NCBI GenBank assembly: GCA_949752735.1
Contig: OX457047.1
Span: forward strand, 8,472,855 to 8,536,854
From: Lumbricus terrestris
Taxonomy: Eukaryota > Annelida > Clitellata > Crassiclitellata > Lumbricidae
Reading direction: 5' to 3'
DNA length: 64,000 nt
A program made the position numbers and the translations under genes. Below the pieces are notes generated by a model. It saw only the letters and a list, made by a program, of their open reading frames with translations. It was not told the origin of the DNA and did not search any database. Below are positions 10,350-21,183 of the stretch, piece by piece; positions within the stretch are counted from its first letter, which is position 1; each line of letters begins with the position of its first letter.

Positions 10350-12068
10350 GACGAAGTTGGCTCAGTGTGTCGTGCGCGATGTTGCTCATAAGCACTAAAA
10401 TAAGCGCAATGATAATATAGCCCATTCAAACACCTCTATATCAAGCGTCGCCCTCCTCCTTTATCCAGGCTAAGGACTGGCACAAGAAGAGCACAACTAG
10501 TGGCGGGGTTGGCTCACTGTGTCGTGCGCGATGTTGCTCATAAGCGCTAAAACAAGCGCAATGATATAGCATATTAAAACACCTCTATATCAATGTCCAA
10601 TGCAATAATAAGATCCGTTTCTTTTATATTTACAGAGATTTCTCGTCATCTTAAGATTCTTAAGTACAGCAACGGCGCACCTCTTTCTGCCACTAAGAAA
10701 TTGCACTGTTTAATGTCTTCTGTGCATGGTGGGGAGAGAATCAAGGTCCATGGGGGGTGAAGTGTCATGGCATGTAGTGCTTTGGTGGGTAAGGAGTTTG
10801 GGTAACTGCCCTCTGCCCACTTGAAGATAGTTTCAATTTCCCCATTTCATCTATAGCATTTGAAGCTGTCATCTTAACAAACTCGCTCTGCTATTTCAGT
10901 GCTGATAGGAGTGGCATAATGCTTCGTTTAATTGATCGCGTCCATATAATTATTTCGTTATATCTCCGCTTACTGTACTTGGTGGATGGCATACGCTGCT
11001 GTCTCCCTGTCCAGCAGCGCATCGATTTGATGGTCTCATCCACCGTCTGGCAATGTGTCTTGCGTGAGGTAGATGTCAACAACCCTGACAGCTAATTAAC
11101 TCTGGTCGCCTCTTTCTCAGTTCGGACTCAAGATGCGACTTTGTGGTCCCACATGCGCGTACATCCATCAGACAGAATAGGTCATGGGTCCCTATGCTTG
11201 AAATAGTCAACTCTGTGGATTACGTTCCATCCATCAGACCTGTCTGACTCGTTCATATGAGTTGTTTAAGACTTTACTCTTTGGCTGCGCATGTGTCTTG
11301 AGCGAAATTATGAATAATTAACTGTAAGAGGCGCAATATCAACTCTAACGATAAATCCACAGTGGTCAATAATAGAAATCGGACACAATTAGGCTTATAT
11401 ATTTTTTGCTAATCAATAAATTAGTGGTGTTTAATAATGACATTCAGGATAGTACTTAGTCTCCAGTGTTAACCGACAACTTATGGCTTCAATGGCCATT
11501 ACACAAATTGAGTTGCTTTGGCTTTAAGTATACATCTCGTGAGCGTTCCTCTACTCATGTCAGTTACGTGCTGCCTTGCGATCGTCGATTTCAGGTGAAA
11601 CTCTCGGTGCTAGAGTCTAACGTTACACAAATTGACCTTTTCATTTAGCGTGGCTCTAGATCCCTCGAAATTGTCATCCAGCGAGTTTTGTATATTATCA
11701 ACAATTCCACAGTCTTCATCACTCTAAGAAATGTGACCCCGTATATTTGTGACTCTTCTTGACCATTAAAGGTTAAGAACCTTTAATCTGTGGAGTTTTA
11801 AGTTGTAAGACTGCAGGTCGATAAATTTCAATTCATTAGGGTTTCAAATCATAAAAGTTTCAAGAGCACTCCTTCGTTAAAGTCACCTCAAGTCGACAGA
11901 ACTAAATGCTGATACAGTTTGAATAAGCAATAGCGTTCATAGTCGATGGTGTTACAGCCATCAGATGTCACTGATGTCACTGAAAACTAATAAATTATTA
12001 CCATGAAGTTCATGATTAGACACCACTGATTTATTTATAAGGAAATTATATAAACTTCAGTTCCGTTT
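10350..12068 (+). repeat. LINE-derived repeat, copy 3
   Basis: Third long copy of the 8690-9835 repeat, containing a degenerate RT C-terminus at about 10897-11325 and the 3' region at 11430-12068. It is split by insertions between 12068 and 18600. The remainder (CGTTTAATTTTGGAAAAGAG) continues at 18630, matching 1020-1050 in copy 1. Confidence 0.7.
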
Positions 12069-12080
12069 CTATACATTCAC
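12069..12080. repeat. Target site duplication, left (I-group LINE)
   Basis: CTATACATTCAC at 12069-12080 is repeated exactly at 18480-18491, immediately flanking the element. Confidence 0.9.
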
Positions 12081-12255
12081 GGTCGGTCGGTCGGGTTTTG
12101 AGACACCGAAGAAGTTGGTCGCATTAAAATTGATAAGGTCTATCGCTGTTATAGCGTTTCTCGAGGTACCCCTCGGAGTAAAAACAAACCACCTATTCAA
12201 TTCTGGTGACTAAACGACAGCACTTTAAAGCGAAAATACAGCGGACAAAAGCGGA

Positions 12256-14034
12256 ATGCCGCGTCAAGAAAAGCGCAGACGAAAATCGGAGTCGGCGAGC
12301 TCAGTAAATACAACCGCCAACGACAACTCCAGAGCGGAACCGCCACTCACTTCAACGCCGGCACAAGCTGACGAGGATCAATGGCAGGACACTGATGACG
12401 ACGAAAACCTCCCATCGGACCCGGATGCTGAGTACTACGGAAAACTGTTGGAGAAAGAACTGGAAACGGAAGAAGACGAAGCGGGGAAAGAAGAACGGAC
12501 GAAGAAGACTACCAAATCGAAGGGGAGGAGGAAAACGACGGCGATACTACACAAGAAAGAGAGTTTCTTACGAAACTCGCAAGGTACGTTCAAACCTACC
12601 TCCAGACAGATAAGACCTAGGAAAAGATCGAGAGTAGAAAGCAGAGGTAGAGACCTAGGCACAACTGAGCCCAAGATAAATGCACCAGGAACGATGAAGA
12701 TGGATGACAGTAGCGGAATAGACGTGGAGGAGAAGATAGCCGCCCAATTAAAAGCCATTAAATCAGCCGAAACGGTGCCTTCCAGGCCTAACCCCAAAAC
12801 GGAGCAGGGCCCCCAAGAAACGAGGGGGGAGGCGACCATAGCATCAAAACAGACCCCCAACCTCAGGGGACCTGAAAATGCAAATGGAACCAACGGAGGG
12901 AAAGCAACAAGAGGGACGAGTAAAAAATGGGACGACATCCCCAGGGCGGAAAGAGACATGATAATAAACCGACTCAACAAAACAGTCTACATCCAGAGCA
13001 CAGGGAGGGAAATACTGAACTACTTCCGGAGAAATCCCGCAAAACTGAAAGAAGAAATCACTGAAGCCGCTGGAGGGGATGTGGAAAAAATACAGATGGC
13101 AGGCGACAGCCTTCGAATAATAACTAATACAGAAAGGCAAAAAGATAGGCTCTTACAGATAGCTAACATAAATAGCACTCCGGTAAAAGCCAGCCTGCCA
13201 ACGGCTATCACCAATTGGCAGGAACGACAGAATAGGCCACCCAAACCCGAAAAACAAAGAGAGGCCAAAGCATACGGACCACGAGGAGTCATTCATGGTC
13301 TCCAAGTGAGCGATGAAAGTCTCAAATCAATTGCATTAACACACGGACTGACGGCAATGACTAAAATCGGCAACCCACTGACTAGCAAAACAACACTGAT
13401 CCACTTCGAACAAGGGACTCAGATGCCTACATTTATCTACATAGAGGGATGGAGGTACAAACTGTGGCCGTACATCCCTAGGCCAAAGAGGTGCGACCAA
13501 TGCCAAACTTATGACCACGTGACAGAAGCCTGCACAAAAAGCGCAGTATGCAGCAGATGTAGCGGACCACACACTTACCTAGAATGCCCCAACAAGGACG
13601 TTAGGAAATGTGCGAACTGCAAAGAACCACATAGCGCAGCGTATAAAAAATGCAAAAAATACGTAGAGCTCCAAACGAAAATAAAAGCAACAGTGGAGCA
13701 GGGAGTGCTATTTTCCGACAAGGTCAAGCAGAGAAATCCAAGATGGGAAACTGCAAGCAATGTGTTTTCACCGCCCGCTCATGAAGAGGAGTCGATCAAA
13801 GAATTCCTGGCCTTTGATCCAAATGAGTACCAGGCGCAAACAACAGCGATCATACAAAGCCACGAAGACAGCAAAGAAGTAAGACAAATGAAAATTAACT
13901 CCTTCATCCTCGGAGTGTTGGCCATAATGAACAGCAAGAAGTCCCCAGCTGACATACAGGCGACAATAGCAGAAGCCTCGTCCAAACTATTTTATAATGG
14001 AGCAATAAAATTCAACTACCCTACCGACCTGTAA
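12256..14034 (+). CDS. LINE ORF1, Gag-like nucleic-acid-binding protein
   Basis: An intact 592-codon ORF. In I-type elements the ORF1 product coats element RNA in a ribonucleoprotein particle. The first 230 residues are very hydrophilic, Lys/Arg/Glu rich and probably disordered, with basic runs such as RQEKRRRKSE at the start. The C-terminal half has three Cys-His knuckles: C413-X2-C-X4-H-X4-C, C432-X2-C-X3-H-X4-C and C452-X2-C-X3-H-X6-C. This triple arrangement is typical of ORF1 proteins of I and Jockey elements. The ATG at 12256 is the first in the frame after about 175 bp of 5' leader. The stop is 96 bp before the ORF2 ATG, so ORF2 would need reinitiation or another downstream start mechanism. 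The minus-strand ORFs across it are shadows. Confidence 0.93.
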   Translation: MPRQEKRRRKSESASSVNTTANDNSRAEPPLTSTPAQADEDQWQDTDDDENLPSDPDAEYYGKLLEKELETEEDEAGKEERTKKTTKSKGRRKTTAILHKKESFLRNSQGTFKPTSRQIRPRKRSRVESRGRDLGTTEPKINAPGTMKMDDSSGIDVEEKIAAQLKAIKSAETVPSRPNPKTEQGPQETRGEATIASKQTPNLRGPENANGTNGGKATRGTSKKWDDIPRAERDMIINRLNKTVYIQSTGREILNYFRRNPAKLKEEITEAAGGDVEKIQMAGDSLRIITNTERQKDRLLQIANINSTPVKASLPTAITNWQERQNRPPKPEKQREAKAYGPRGVIHGLQVSDESLKSIALTHGLTAMTKIGNPLTSKTTLIHFEQGTQMPTFIYIEGWRYKLWPYIPRPKRCDQCQTYDHVTEACTKSAVCSRCSGPHTYLECPNKDVRKCANCKEPHSAAYKKCKKYVELQTKIKATVEQGVLFSDKVKQRNPRWETASNVFSPPAHEEESIKEFLAFDPNEYQAQTTAIIQSHEDSKEVRQMKINSFILGVLAIMNSKKSPADIQATIAEASSKLFYNGAIKFNYPTDL

Positions 14035-14130
14035 TAAAACGCGACATAGGCAGAACCAATAAACAGGAAATCCAAGAACCTGCTGTGCGAACCAACCAAG
14101 ACGGTAGTACCATAAATACACAGCCCAACC

Positions 14131-17100
14131 ATGGAAACCATAGTCATGCAATGGAATGCAAGAGGGTTAATGCGAAATAGATTTGAACTCAAAAACTACT
14201 TAAATAAAACAGCAAGACCCCCGGATATAATATGCATACAGGAGACTCTGATGAGCAGCAAGTCCCACAGCCCAAAACTGGACGGGTACACCATCATAAG
14301 AAAAGACCGAAAAAACAGCAAAAACCATGGAGGCCTGGCAACCCTCGTGAGAACAGGGGTTAACTACACGATAAAAGATATGGCCGATATAGAAGGAATG
14401 GAAAACCTGGCAATAGAAATAAAAACAGCAACAGGAAGACTGCAAATAACCAACATATACATACCACCAAACTCAGAGGCTACCAAGGAAGCAATGAGCC
14501 GAGTCTTCACCGATAGCAGAACCATCACCGTAGGGGACATAAACGCCCACAATAAAATCTGGGGGGGGTACCAAAAATGACAAAAGGGGAAAAATAATAG
14601 AAGAGATATTAGAGGAAAGGAACTTAACAGTACTAAACACAGGACAGGCCACTCACATAATATCAAACCAGTCAATGACGAACTCGGTATTGGACCTAGC
14701 CATAGTCACCAACGAACTCGCACTTAATTGTAATCATTATGTAGAGAACACCTCCCTCGGCTCCGACCATTTGGTCACACTGACAAAAATTAATGAAGAC
14801 CTACAATTGGAGGAGGACGATTCACTGCATCAATGGAAACTAAACAAAGCAGACTGGAAAAAATTCAAAGCCAAAAGCAAGGAGGCAATCACAGGAAAAT
14901 TATTGGAAGGGGGCATAAACGATGTCTACAAAAATATTACAGAAGCCATCACTGATGTCGGAAACTCGACAATACCCAAAAGAAAACAATCCAAAATGAA
15001 AAATAAAAGACACAGACCACTGCCATTCTGGAATAAAAAATGCAACGAGGCAATATTAGAGCGAAACAGGACCAGAAACAAGATGACGAAATCAAAAGTA
15101 CTGGACGATTATATGACGTACAAACAACAAAATGCAAAAACAAAACGAATCATAGCAGAGGAGGCAAGAGGGGAGTGGGAAACATACTGCTCAGAACTGA
15201 CAGAGCAATCCAAACTAGGAGCAGTCTGGAACATGGCCAGGAGGATGAACGGAGTAGCAACGAACTCAACAATGCCGACTCTCAGACATAACGGAGAAGA
15301 AGCAGAGACAAATGCAGAGAAAGCCAACCTACTTGCCAAAAGCTATGCTGAGACAAGCAGCACAGCCAACTACGATCAACAATTCCTCAACCACATACAA
15401 ACACAACAACAGCAAGAAACCACGACAAACAGCAACCAGCAAATAAGAAAGGAGGAAACAACTGCCATGAATACAGAATTCAGCATAAGAGAACTTAGAG
15501 AGGCAATCGATAGCGCCAAAAAGAACAAATCACCAGGGGAGGACAGGATACCATACGACCTAATGAAACACCTCCATAAAAAGGCGCTAAAAGTCCTCTT
15601 GACGTTCTATAATAAAATATGGAGGGACGGTGACCTGCCCAAGGAATGGAACCACGCCATCATCATCCCAATACTAAAACCAGCAAAAGATCCATCGCTC
15701 CCAGGATCATACAGACCAATATCTCTCACCTCAGCCATATGAAAAACAATGGAAAAGATGGTCTCCAGTAGACTTCAGTGGTACACGGAGAAAAACAATT
15801 TTCTGACAAAAGACCAGACAGGCTTCAGAAAAGGAAAAGGAACAATGGACCAAATAATACGACTGCAAGACACTCTCCTTAAAACATTAAAAAACAAGAA
15901 GCACCTGCTGGCAGTATTCATAGACTTTGAAAGAGCCTATGATATGCTACACGTACCCACCCTTATCAAAAAACTAGAGAAAATAGGAATCAACGGAGAA
16001 ATGCTAACATGGATTAAAAAATTCCTCAACCAAAGAACATTTAGAGTTAAAGTAGGAGCTGCGCTATCGCCGACATACCTGCAAGAAAATGAAACCCCCC
16101 AAGGCTCCATCATCTCACCACTTCTTTTCTTAATAATGATTAACGACCTGAAGACCGATGTCAGCCAAGTGGACCTTACACTGTTCGCAGACGACAGTGC
16201 GATATACTCAGCAAGCGCCAGCCCAGAACTGCTCCAGACCAGGATACAGACTGCCCTACAAAATATCAACACGTGGTGCCACCGAAACGGCTTCAAAATC
16301 TCAGTCGCCAAAACAACGGGAGTCCTGTTCACCAAAAGTAGAAAGAGAACTCACATAAACCTTACCGTAAATCAGCAACCGGTTAAAATCGAAAATACAG
16401 CGAAGTTTCTGGGAGTCATATTTGACAACAGACTCACCTGGAGACCACACATTAACAACATTATAACAAGATGCAAGAAAAGACTTAACCTTATGAGGGC
16501 CGTGGCAGGCTACGGATGGGGGGCATCCAAAAAGGCCCAGATAGCCATATACAGAGCCCTGATAAGACCCCTCTTAGACTACGGCGATATAGCATATGCC
16601 TCAGCCAGTAAGACCCAGCTCACCAAACTCCAAGGAGTGCAAAACGAGGCGTTGAGACTGGCATGCGGAGCCGTCAGAGGCACGCCAGTAATTGCAATGC
16701 AAAACGAATGTGGAGAGATGGCACTCCACCTCCGCCGAGAGATAAATTCACTAAAAATAGGCACGAAGATCCTAAGCTCCGACGACCACCCAGCAGCAAC
16801 GGCGATGAAAGAGCACTGGACATGCCATTACAAGAAAGGACCATGGGGAAAGATACAATCGCTATACGAAAGAACAAAGGACTTCTTCACGTCCATCCAG
16901 CAACCCATCCAGACACCAATGATCCAGAGTACACCCCCGTGGCTGGACAAAGAAATACAAGTGGACACATCGCTTCAAGAACAGATCAACAAAAAAGAAG
17001 ACACGATGGACTACATGAAGATGGCAGCAATGGAGCTCATAAGCAAATACTCCAACACACACACAGCCATATATACAGATGGATCAAAGTCAGAAAACAA

Positions 17101-17911
17101 AACAGCAGCGGCTTTCCACATCCCGACGCTCGACATCCACAGAACACTGAGACTGGTAGACGGAGCATCTGTATACGCTGCAGAGTTATCAGCCATAATA
17201 GAAGCCATAAAATGGATCGGCGAAAATGAACAAAACAGATCAACTAAATTTGTCATTCTGACAGACTCACTAAGTGCAGCCACATCTATCGAAAGAAATG
17301 CCTCAACATCCAGACCCAACCTTATAATAGAGATGAACCAACACATACGAAAGCTAAACAGGAGCGAGATATTGATAGCATGGATACCAAGCCACGTTGG
17401 GATAAAGGGCAACGAACGCGCTGATCTCCTAGCAAAAAACGGACTGGCATTGCTGGACACAAACAGCACTCCGTACATAGAGCAAAAAGAAGTGCTCGCA
17501 ATGGCAAAAACACACATAATCAACAAATGGCAGACTGAGTACAACAACGATGCAAGGGGTTCTTTCTACAAAGATATAGAACCAAACGTGAGCTTAGATC
17601 TCAAGTACACAGACCACCCAAGGCGACAGGAGGTGCAAATCACCAGGTTGAGACTCGGACATGTACTAACCAAATCGTGGCTGTCACACATAAAGAAAAG
17701 TGAATCAGACCTATGCTCGACCTGTGGGGTAACAGAAACAATTGAACACCTACTGCTGGAATGCAAAAGTCATCACATTGCCAAAACACTACAACAGAAG
17801 TGCCTTGAGAACCAAGTCGAACATACCGTCAGAAATATTCTATCAATACGACCAATAGCAATAGAAGCGTACAACATCATAATGAAAATCACCAACGGAA
17901 AGATATTGTAA
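14131..17911 (+). pseudogene. LINE ORF2: endonuclease, reverse transcriptase, RNase H
   Basis: An ORF2 of about 1,260 codons in three open pieces (14131-14580, frame continuing through 15742, then 15749-17911). The endonuclease has MQWNARGL at the start, E38 in IQETL, GDINAH at residues 135-140 and, after the frameshift, an SDH motif. The RT has FADD at 16184-16195. RNase H follows with the full acidic set D444, E479, D506 and D559 (numbered from 15749; motifs YTDGSK, AELSAI, LTDSLS, NERADLL). A C-terminal Cys-His motif (CSTCG...EHLLLEC) ends the protein. Lesions: an 8-G run at 14561-14568 shifts the frame by one, and a TGA at 15740-15742 interrupts the RT domain. Everything else is open, so inactivation looks recent, or one lesion is a homopolymer read error. 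Confidence 0.93.
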
Positions 17912-18219
17912 ACAAAGAAACAGACATCCATTAAGACCAGCTGTAAAATATGTCACCTGAATAGTCGTACACTGCTATGTTAAAACATAAGTGTAAGCGG
18001 ATTGGATGTTTTGCTCTATGTAAATTGTCGCACACACTGTTTTGATAAAATGTATAGGTAAACGGATGTGAGATAAACTCTGTAGATATGCTAACCTGTA
18101 AACTGTTCTGATACAATGCATATATAACCGGCTATAAGATATGTTCTGTAAAAATGCATACCTGTAAAATGAAACATATATATATTTATGTACAACGGCA
18201 TAAGTGTAAATTGACCAAG

Positions 18220-18360
18220 AGGAGAAAAAAAAAAAAAAAAAAAAAAGGCGGAAGGAAAAAGCAGAAAAAAAGGGGGATAAAAAAAAAAAAAAAAAAAAAA
18301 AACAACAACAAAAAAAGAAAGAAAGAAAAAAGAATGAAATAAAAAAGAGGCACATAAAAA
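18220..18360 (+). repeat. A-rich tracts in the LINE 3' UTR
   Basis: Two long A runs and several GAAA-rich stretches inside the 3' untranslated region. About 110 bp of non-A-rich sequence follow before the target duplication, so the run is internal and not the terminal tail; the element ends in a short ACT repeat. Confidence 0.85.
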
Positions 18361-18479
18361 AAAGAGAGAGGAGCCCACCAGAAACAATACTAAGAACTTG
18401 ACACAAGAAACAGAAAACACAGAAGACGTCAACGGCCACAGTTGCCACAAGATGCCAGTAAACAACCGGAATACTACTA

Positions 18480-18491
18480 CTATACATTCAC
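18480..18491. repeat. Target site duplication, right (I-group LINE)
   Basis: Exact second copy of CTATACATTCAC. Confidence 0.9.
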
Positions 18492-18600
18492 TAGTTGAAT
18501 AAATGCTCTTTAGTGCTGTAAAACGCCGAGCAAATTTCTGTCCAGGGTAACGGCCTCTGTTGTCATAGACCCTGGTCAAATCGGATCCATCCATCCATCG
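18492..18600 (+). repeat. Hairpin-bearing short repeat (family H), split by the LINE
   Basis: Copy with the stem CCAGGGT...ACCCTGG and conserved loop, ending in (ATCC)n. It shares the extended 5' part TTTAGTGCTGTAAAACGCCGAGC with 59422-59510. The paralogous locus at about 990 lacks it. Confidence 0.75.
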
Positions 18601-19248
18601 CTTATGCTAATGCCGTTACACCGTGATATACTTCGTTTAATTTTGGAAAAGAGACAAATCCAATTGACACACCGCGCCCAGTTACACTTATTTCAAAACA
18701 TTTATATAGCACCTACTGTCGAAAAAGAGTAGGCGTACTGGACGTTTTCTCGGCTGCATTGGTCAGTGGCAGTTTTTGTCGGTTCTTCGTTTGTCGTTGT
18801 TAAGTCTCACTCTGTTATTTCACCTTTTTACATTGTCAAGAACCGTTACTTTCGTCAGCCAATTGCTGCTTCAAGACTCGACGACTTTTGTCTGATGACG
18901 TGAGGAGTGATTTCCACCATCCGTTGACGTTTACGGATTGGTAATTGTATCGTATTTCTGTTTCTTGAGCGAGAATAAACATGTTATATTCCCAGACGTT
19001 GTGCTTATTTCCGGGAGACCACGTTGCAATACATACATACGTACGGTCAATTTTTTTCCAGTTCAATGGCTATCAGAGCCGTTGACCTCATCATCTCTCT
19101 TTATTCAGGTTTGGGACTGGCAATACAGAGTAGGGACAGTGGCGGTATAAAGTGCACTATACACTACTTATTTTATTGCAATTGCTATGGTGCTACACGC
19201 ATTTGCGACAACCATAATAATACAGCGATTAGAACTCTAGAAATGCAA

Positions 19249-19549
19249 TGTCATGTGGCATGATATTGCGACGATGGCGACATGACATGACATGACTCTC
19301 ATGTCATGTCATGTCGCCATCGTCGCATCGCGACGGTTGGCTACATGAATGGACCTTTGATGCCCAGAGTATTCTGTCCCTTGTCGCGCTCATTAAGTCA
19401 GAGCCTACAAGCCCTGTCCAGTTCAGAACGTTGTCGATCCAAGATATCCTCGGCCTTCCTCGTCCTCGGTTCCCCTCCACAAAACCCGTCATGATGCTGA
19501 TTTCGGTGCTATCGTTTTGCTATTTCATGCTATGACCCAAAGAATGCAA
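19249..19549 (-). mobile_element. 5'-truncated LINE fragment with target duplication
   Basis: Minus-strand insertion of 301 bp flanked by the 10-bp direct repeat AGAAATGCAA (19239-19248 and 19550-19559). The empty arrangement is visible in repeat block A copy 1 near 5240. The coding part (19304-19492 minus) gives GRGRPRISWIDNVLNWTG and WASKVHS, the LINE RT C-terminus. Its 3' end carries (ACATG)n and folds back on itself as a perfect hairpin at 19267-19327. Confidence 0.85.
19267..19327. repeat. Perfect 29-bp inverted repeat, 3-nt loop
   Basis: Arms 19267-19295 and 19299-19327 are exact reverse complements around CTC. Each arm contains the LINE tail GCGACGATGGCGACATGA with (CATGA)n. It looks like a snap-back of the 3' tail during or after insertion. 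Confidence 0.95.
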
Positions 19550-19784
19550 AGAAATGCAAAGAAGTCAAAAGTTCTCAATATATATAAAGGTTTTGAAAAA
19601 CATTATCTAAAGGTGTCTAGAGGGAAGATTAACAAAATGGCAATAACTAATTATAAATTATAATGCTATTCACTGTATCGTTTACAGCCCTAGAACATGG
19701 TCCCATTGAGTCTGGATAACTTATGAGCAGTACCTGTGAAAGGAGCTACAGAAATATATGAATTTATCTTCTAGATGTTCGGTC

Positions 19785-20385
19785 TCTCGATGTAGAGCTT
19801 TGCTCGATGTTTGCCATAAGCTGTCGTACAACTCTAGATCCATTCATCCATGCTGGTGTCACATGAAGAAGTGAGACGACGTGAGACTAATAAACAATCA
19901 ATCGGTTATGATGATAACAAGATTATAACGAGATTCTGTGTTATCGCACATTGTCGTTCAACTGAAACAACAAGAAATGCTGATTATCGTAGAAAATAAC
20001 CTGCGTACTAACAAGACGAATTGCAATAATTATGATGAATATAACTTGCAGAATTATATCTCCAACAAAGCGCGTACTCTAGTGGTGAGAAAAGTAAGCC
20101 TTTAGAAAGGAGAAAGCGAAAGGCGACCGTTAACAAAATGTGTTGCTGTCTAAATTGCCGTTTAAAGAATTCTTAGTCATTTCAATTCGTTTAAAGAATT
20201 GAAATAACTAAGAATTCTTTAAACAGCAATTGACCAACCAACGAGAAGTTACTATTTTAAACCCATGACTTTGGCACACACTGAGATACAAGTCATCGTC
20301 AGATATTACGATCTCCCGTTGAACACCTTAAAATGAGGTTCTACCAGCATTACAAATAAATAATTTCGTCAAAATGTGTAATCAG
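19785..20385. repeat. Repeat block B, copy 2
   Basis: Matches 6185-6800. It contains a 34-bp inverted repeat (20154-20187 and 20197-20230, two mismatches, 9-nt loop) centred on GAATTC-containing arms. Confidence 0.75.
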
Positions 20386-20726
20386 GTCTTTGGAGAGCAT
20401 TGAAAGAGGCAATGGAAGATTTTTTATTTCCCCCATTTTTGCCGTTGTTTGCGGATTTATTTTCCAAATTTCTACATAGTTTTACAGCTGTCTGTGGTTG
20501 ATTTAGGGGCAGTTGAACCCTTAGCGTTGGACTATATGTATGTATCAGCCGAAACGTTGAAAGACATTCGTCGTTGGGATTTATAGATAGACCTACTTTG
20601 TCGTGAAAGTCTTGGCGTCGACTTAACGTTACGGTGGCAGTGTACTCTGTAGTCTGGGTCGGAACTTGTTGAAAACACAAATTACTTTGACGGATTGCTA
20701 GAAAATCAAAGTAGGCCTAAACAAGA
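20386..20726. other. Upstream sequence of the decayed ORF; no gene seen
   Basis: No repeat copy was recognised here, in contrast to nearly all flanking DNA. A 103-codon minus-strand ORF (20369-20680) has no known motif and is not supported. Confidence 0.4.
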
Positions 20727-20846
20727 ATGGGGAGTGGTAAAGGCAAATTTAAACGTCATCTAAACACGTCAACTGAATCGTCGAAATCGGTTTTCTCGCC
20801 CTACTACAAGTCCATTCTCGCTGATGATGAATCGGAAGAACCAGCA

Positions 20847-21183
20847 AATCGACATCATCATATCCACCCTCATGGCTGCGGATCGGAGACCAGAGCCAAC
20901 GACGTCAGTTTCCTCCATATCTATCTGTCTCTTGCAGTCCTTACACAATCCGCCATCGACATTCCCATCTACTCCTCCACATCGTCCATCCAGCGTCTCC
21001 TTGGTCTGCATCGAGCCCTTATTCCATCCACATATCCCTGACATATGGAGGCCGGTAGATTGTCCGCTCTGACCATGTGTCCAAAGTAGTTCAACTTCCT
21101 TCTCCGCACCACCTCCAACAGTCGCTGCTCCGGTTGTAGATCCTCCAGTATAGACTCGTTTACGATCCTATGGTAACTCGAAC
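20847..21183 (-). mobile_element. 5'-truncated LINE fragment inside the decayed ORF
   Basis: The minus strand reads LEVVRRRKLNYFGHMVRADN and RARCRPRRRWMDDVEEW, the LINE RT C-terminus, with an (ATG)n-like 3' end at 20850. GAACCAGCA at 20838-20846 recurs at 23251-23259, past the later hAT insertion. This fits a 9-bp target duplication that flanked the LINE fragment before the hAT element landed in its edge. Confidence 0.7.

Larger units (their letters stand above)
12081..18479 (+). mobile_element. I-group non-LTR retrotransposon, nearly complete
   Basis: A 6.4-kb element bounded by a 12-bp target duplication. It begins with GGTCGGTCGGTCGGG and has two ORFs: an ORF1 with three zinc knuckles, and an ORF2 with APE-type endonuclease, reverse transcriptase and RNase H. 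A 3' untranslated region of about 570 bp follows, with A-rich tracts at 18226-18360. The RNase H domain in ORF2 together with CCHC knuckles in ORF1 points to the I group (I, Nimb, Ingi and relatives). It inserted into a family-H short repeat, which itself lay in LINE-derived repeat copy 3. The two visible lesions are an 8-G run frameshift and one TGA in ORF2. Confidence 0.92.
18690..19780. repeat. Repeat block A, copy 2
   Basis: Matches 4650-5465 on both sides of an inserted LINE fragment (19249-19549). No ORF is conserved between copies. Confidence 0.7.

Noticed and set aside
12435..12980. 181-codon minus-strand ORF
   Set aside because: It lies opposite the intact LINE ORF1; the plus strand has zinc knuckles and normal composition, so this is a shadow.
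17011..17547. 178-codon minus-strand ORF
   Set aside because: Shadow of the RNase H domain of LINE ORF2.
17975..18594. Two minus-strand ORFs of 167-170 codons rich in Phe
   Set aside because: Translation of the A-rich 3' UTR of the LINE on the opposite strand.
20369..20680. 103-codon minus ORF upstream of the decayed coding sequence
   Set aside because: Composition is unremarkable, there is no motif, and part lies in repeat block B.
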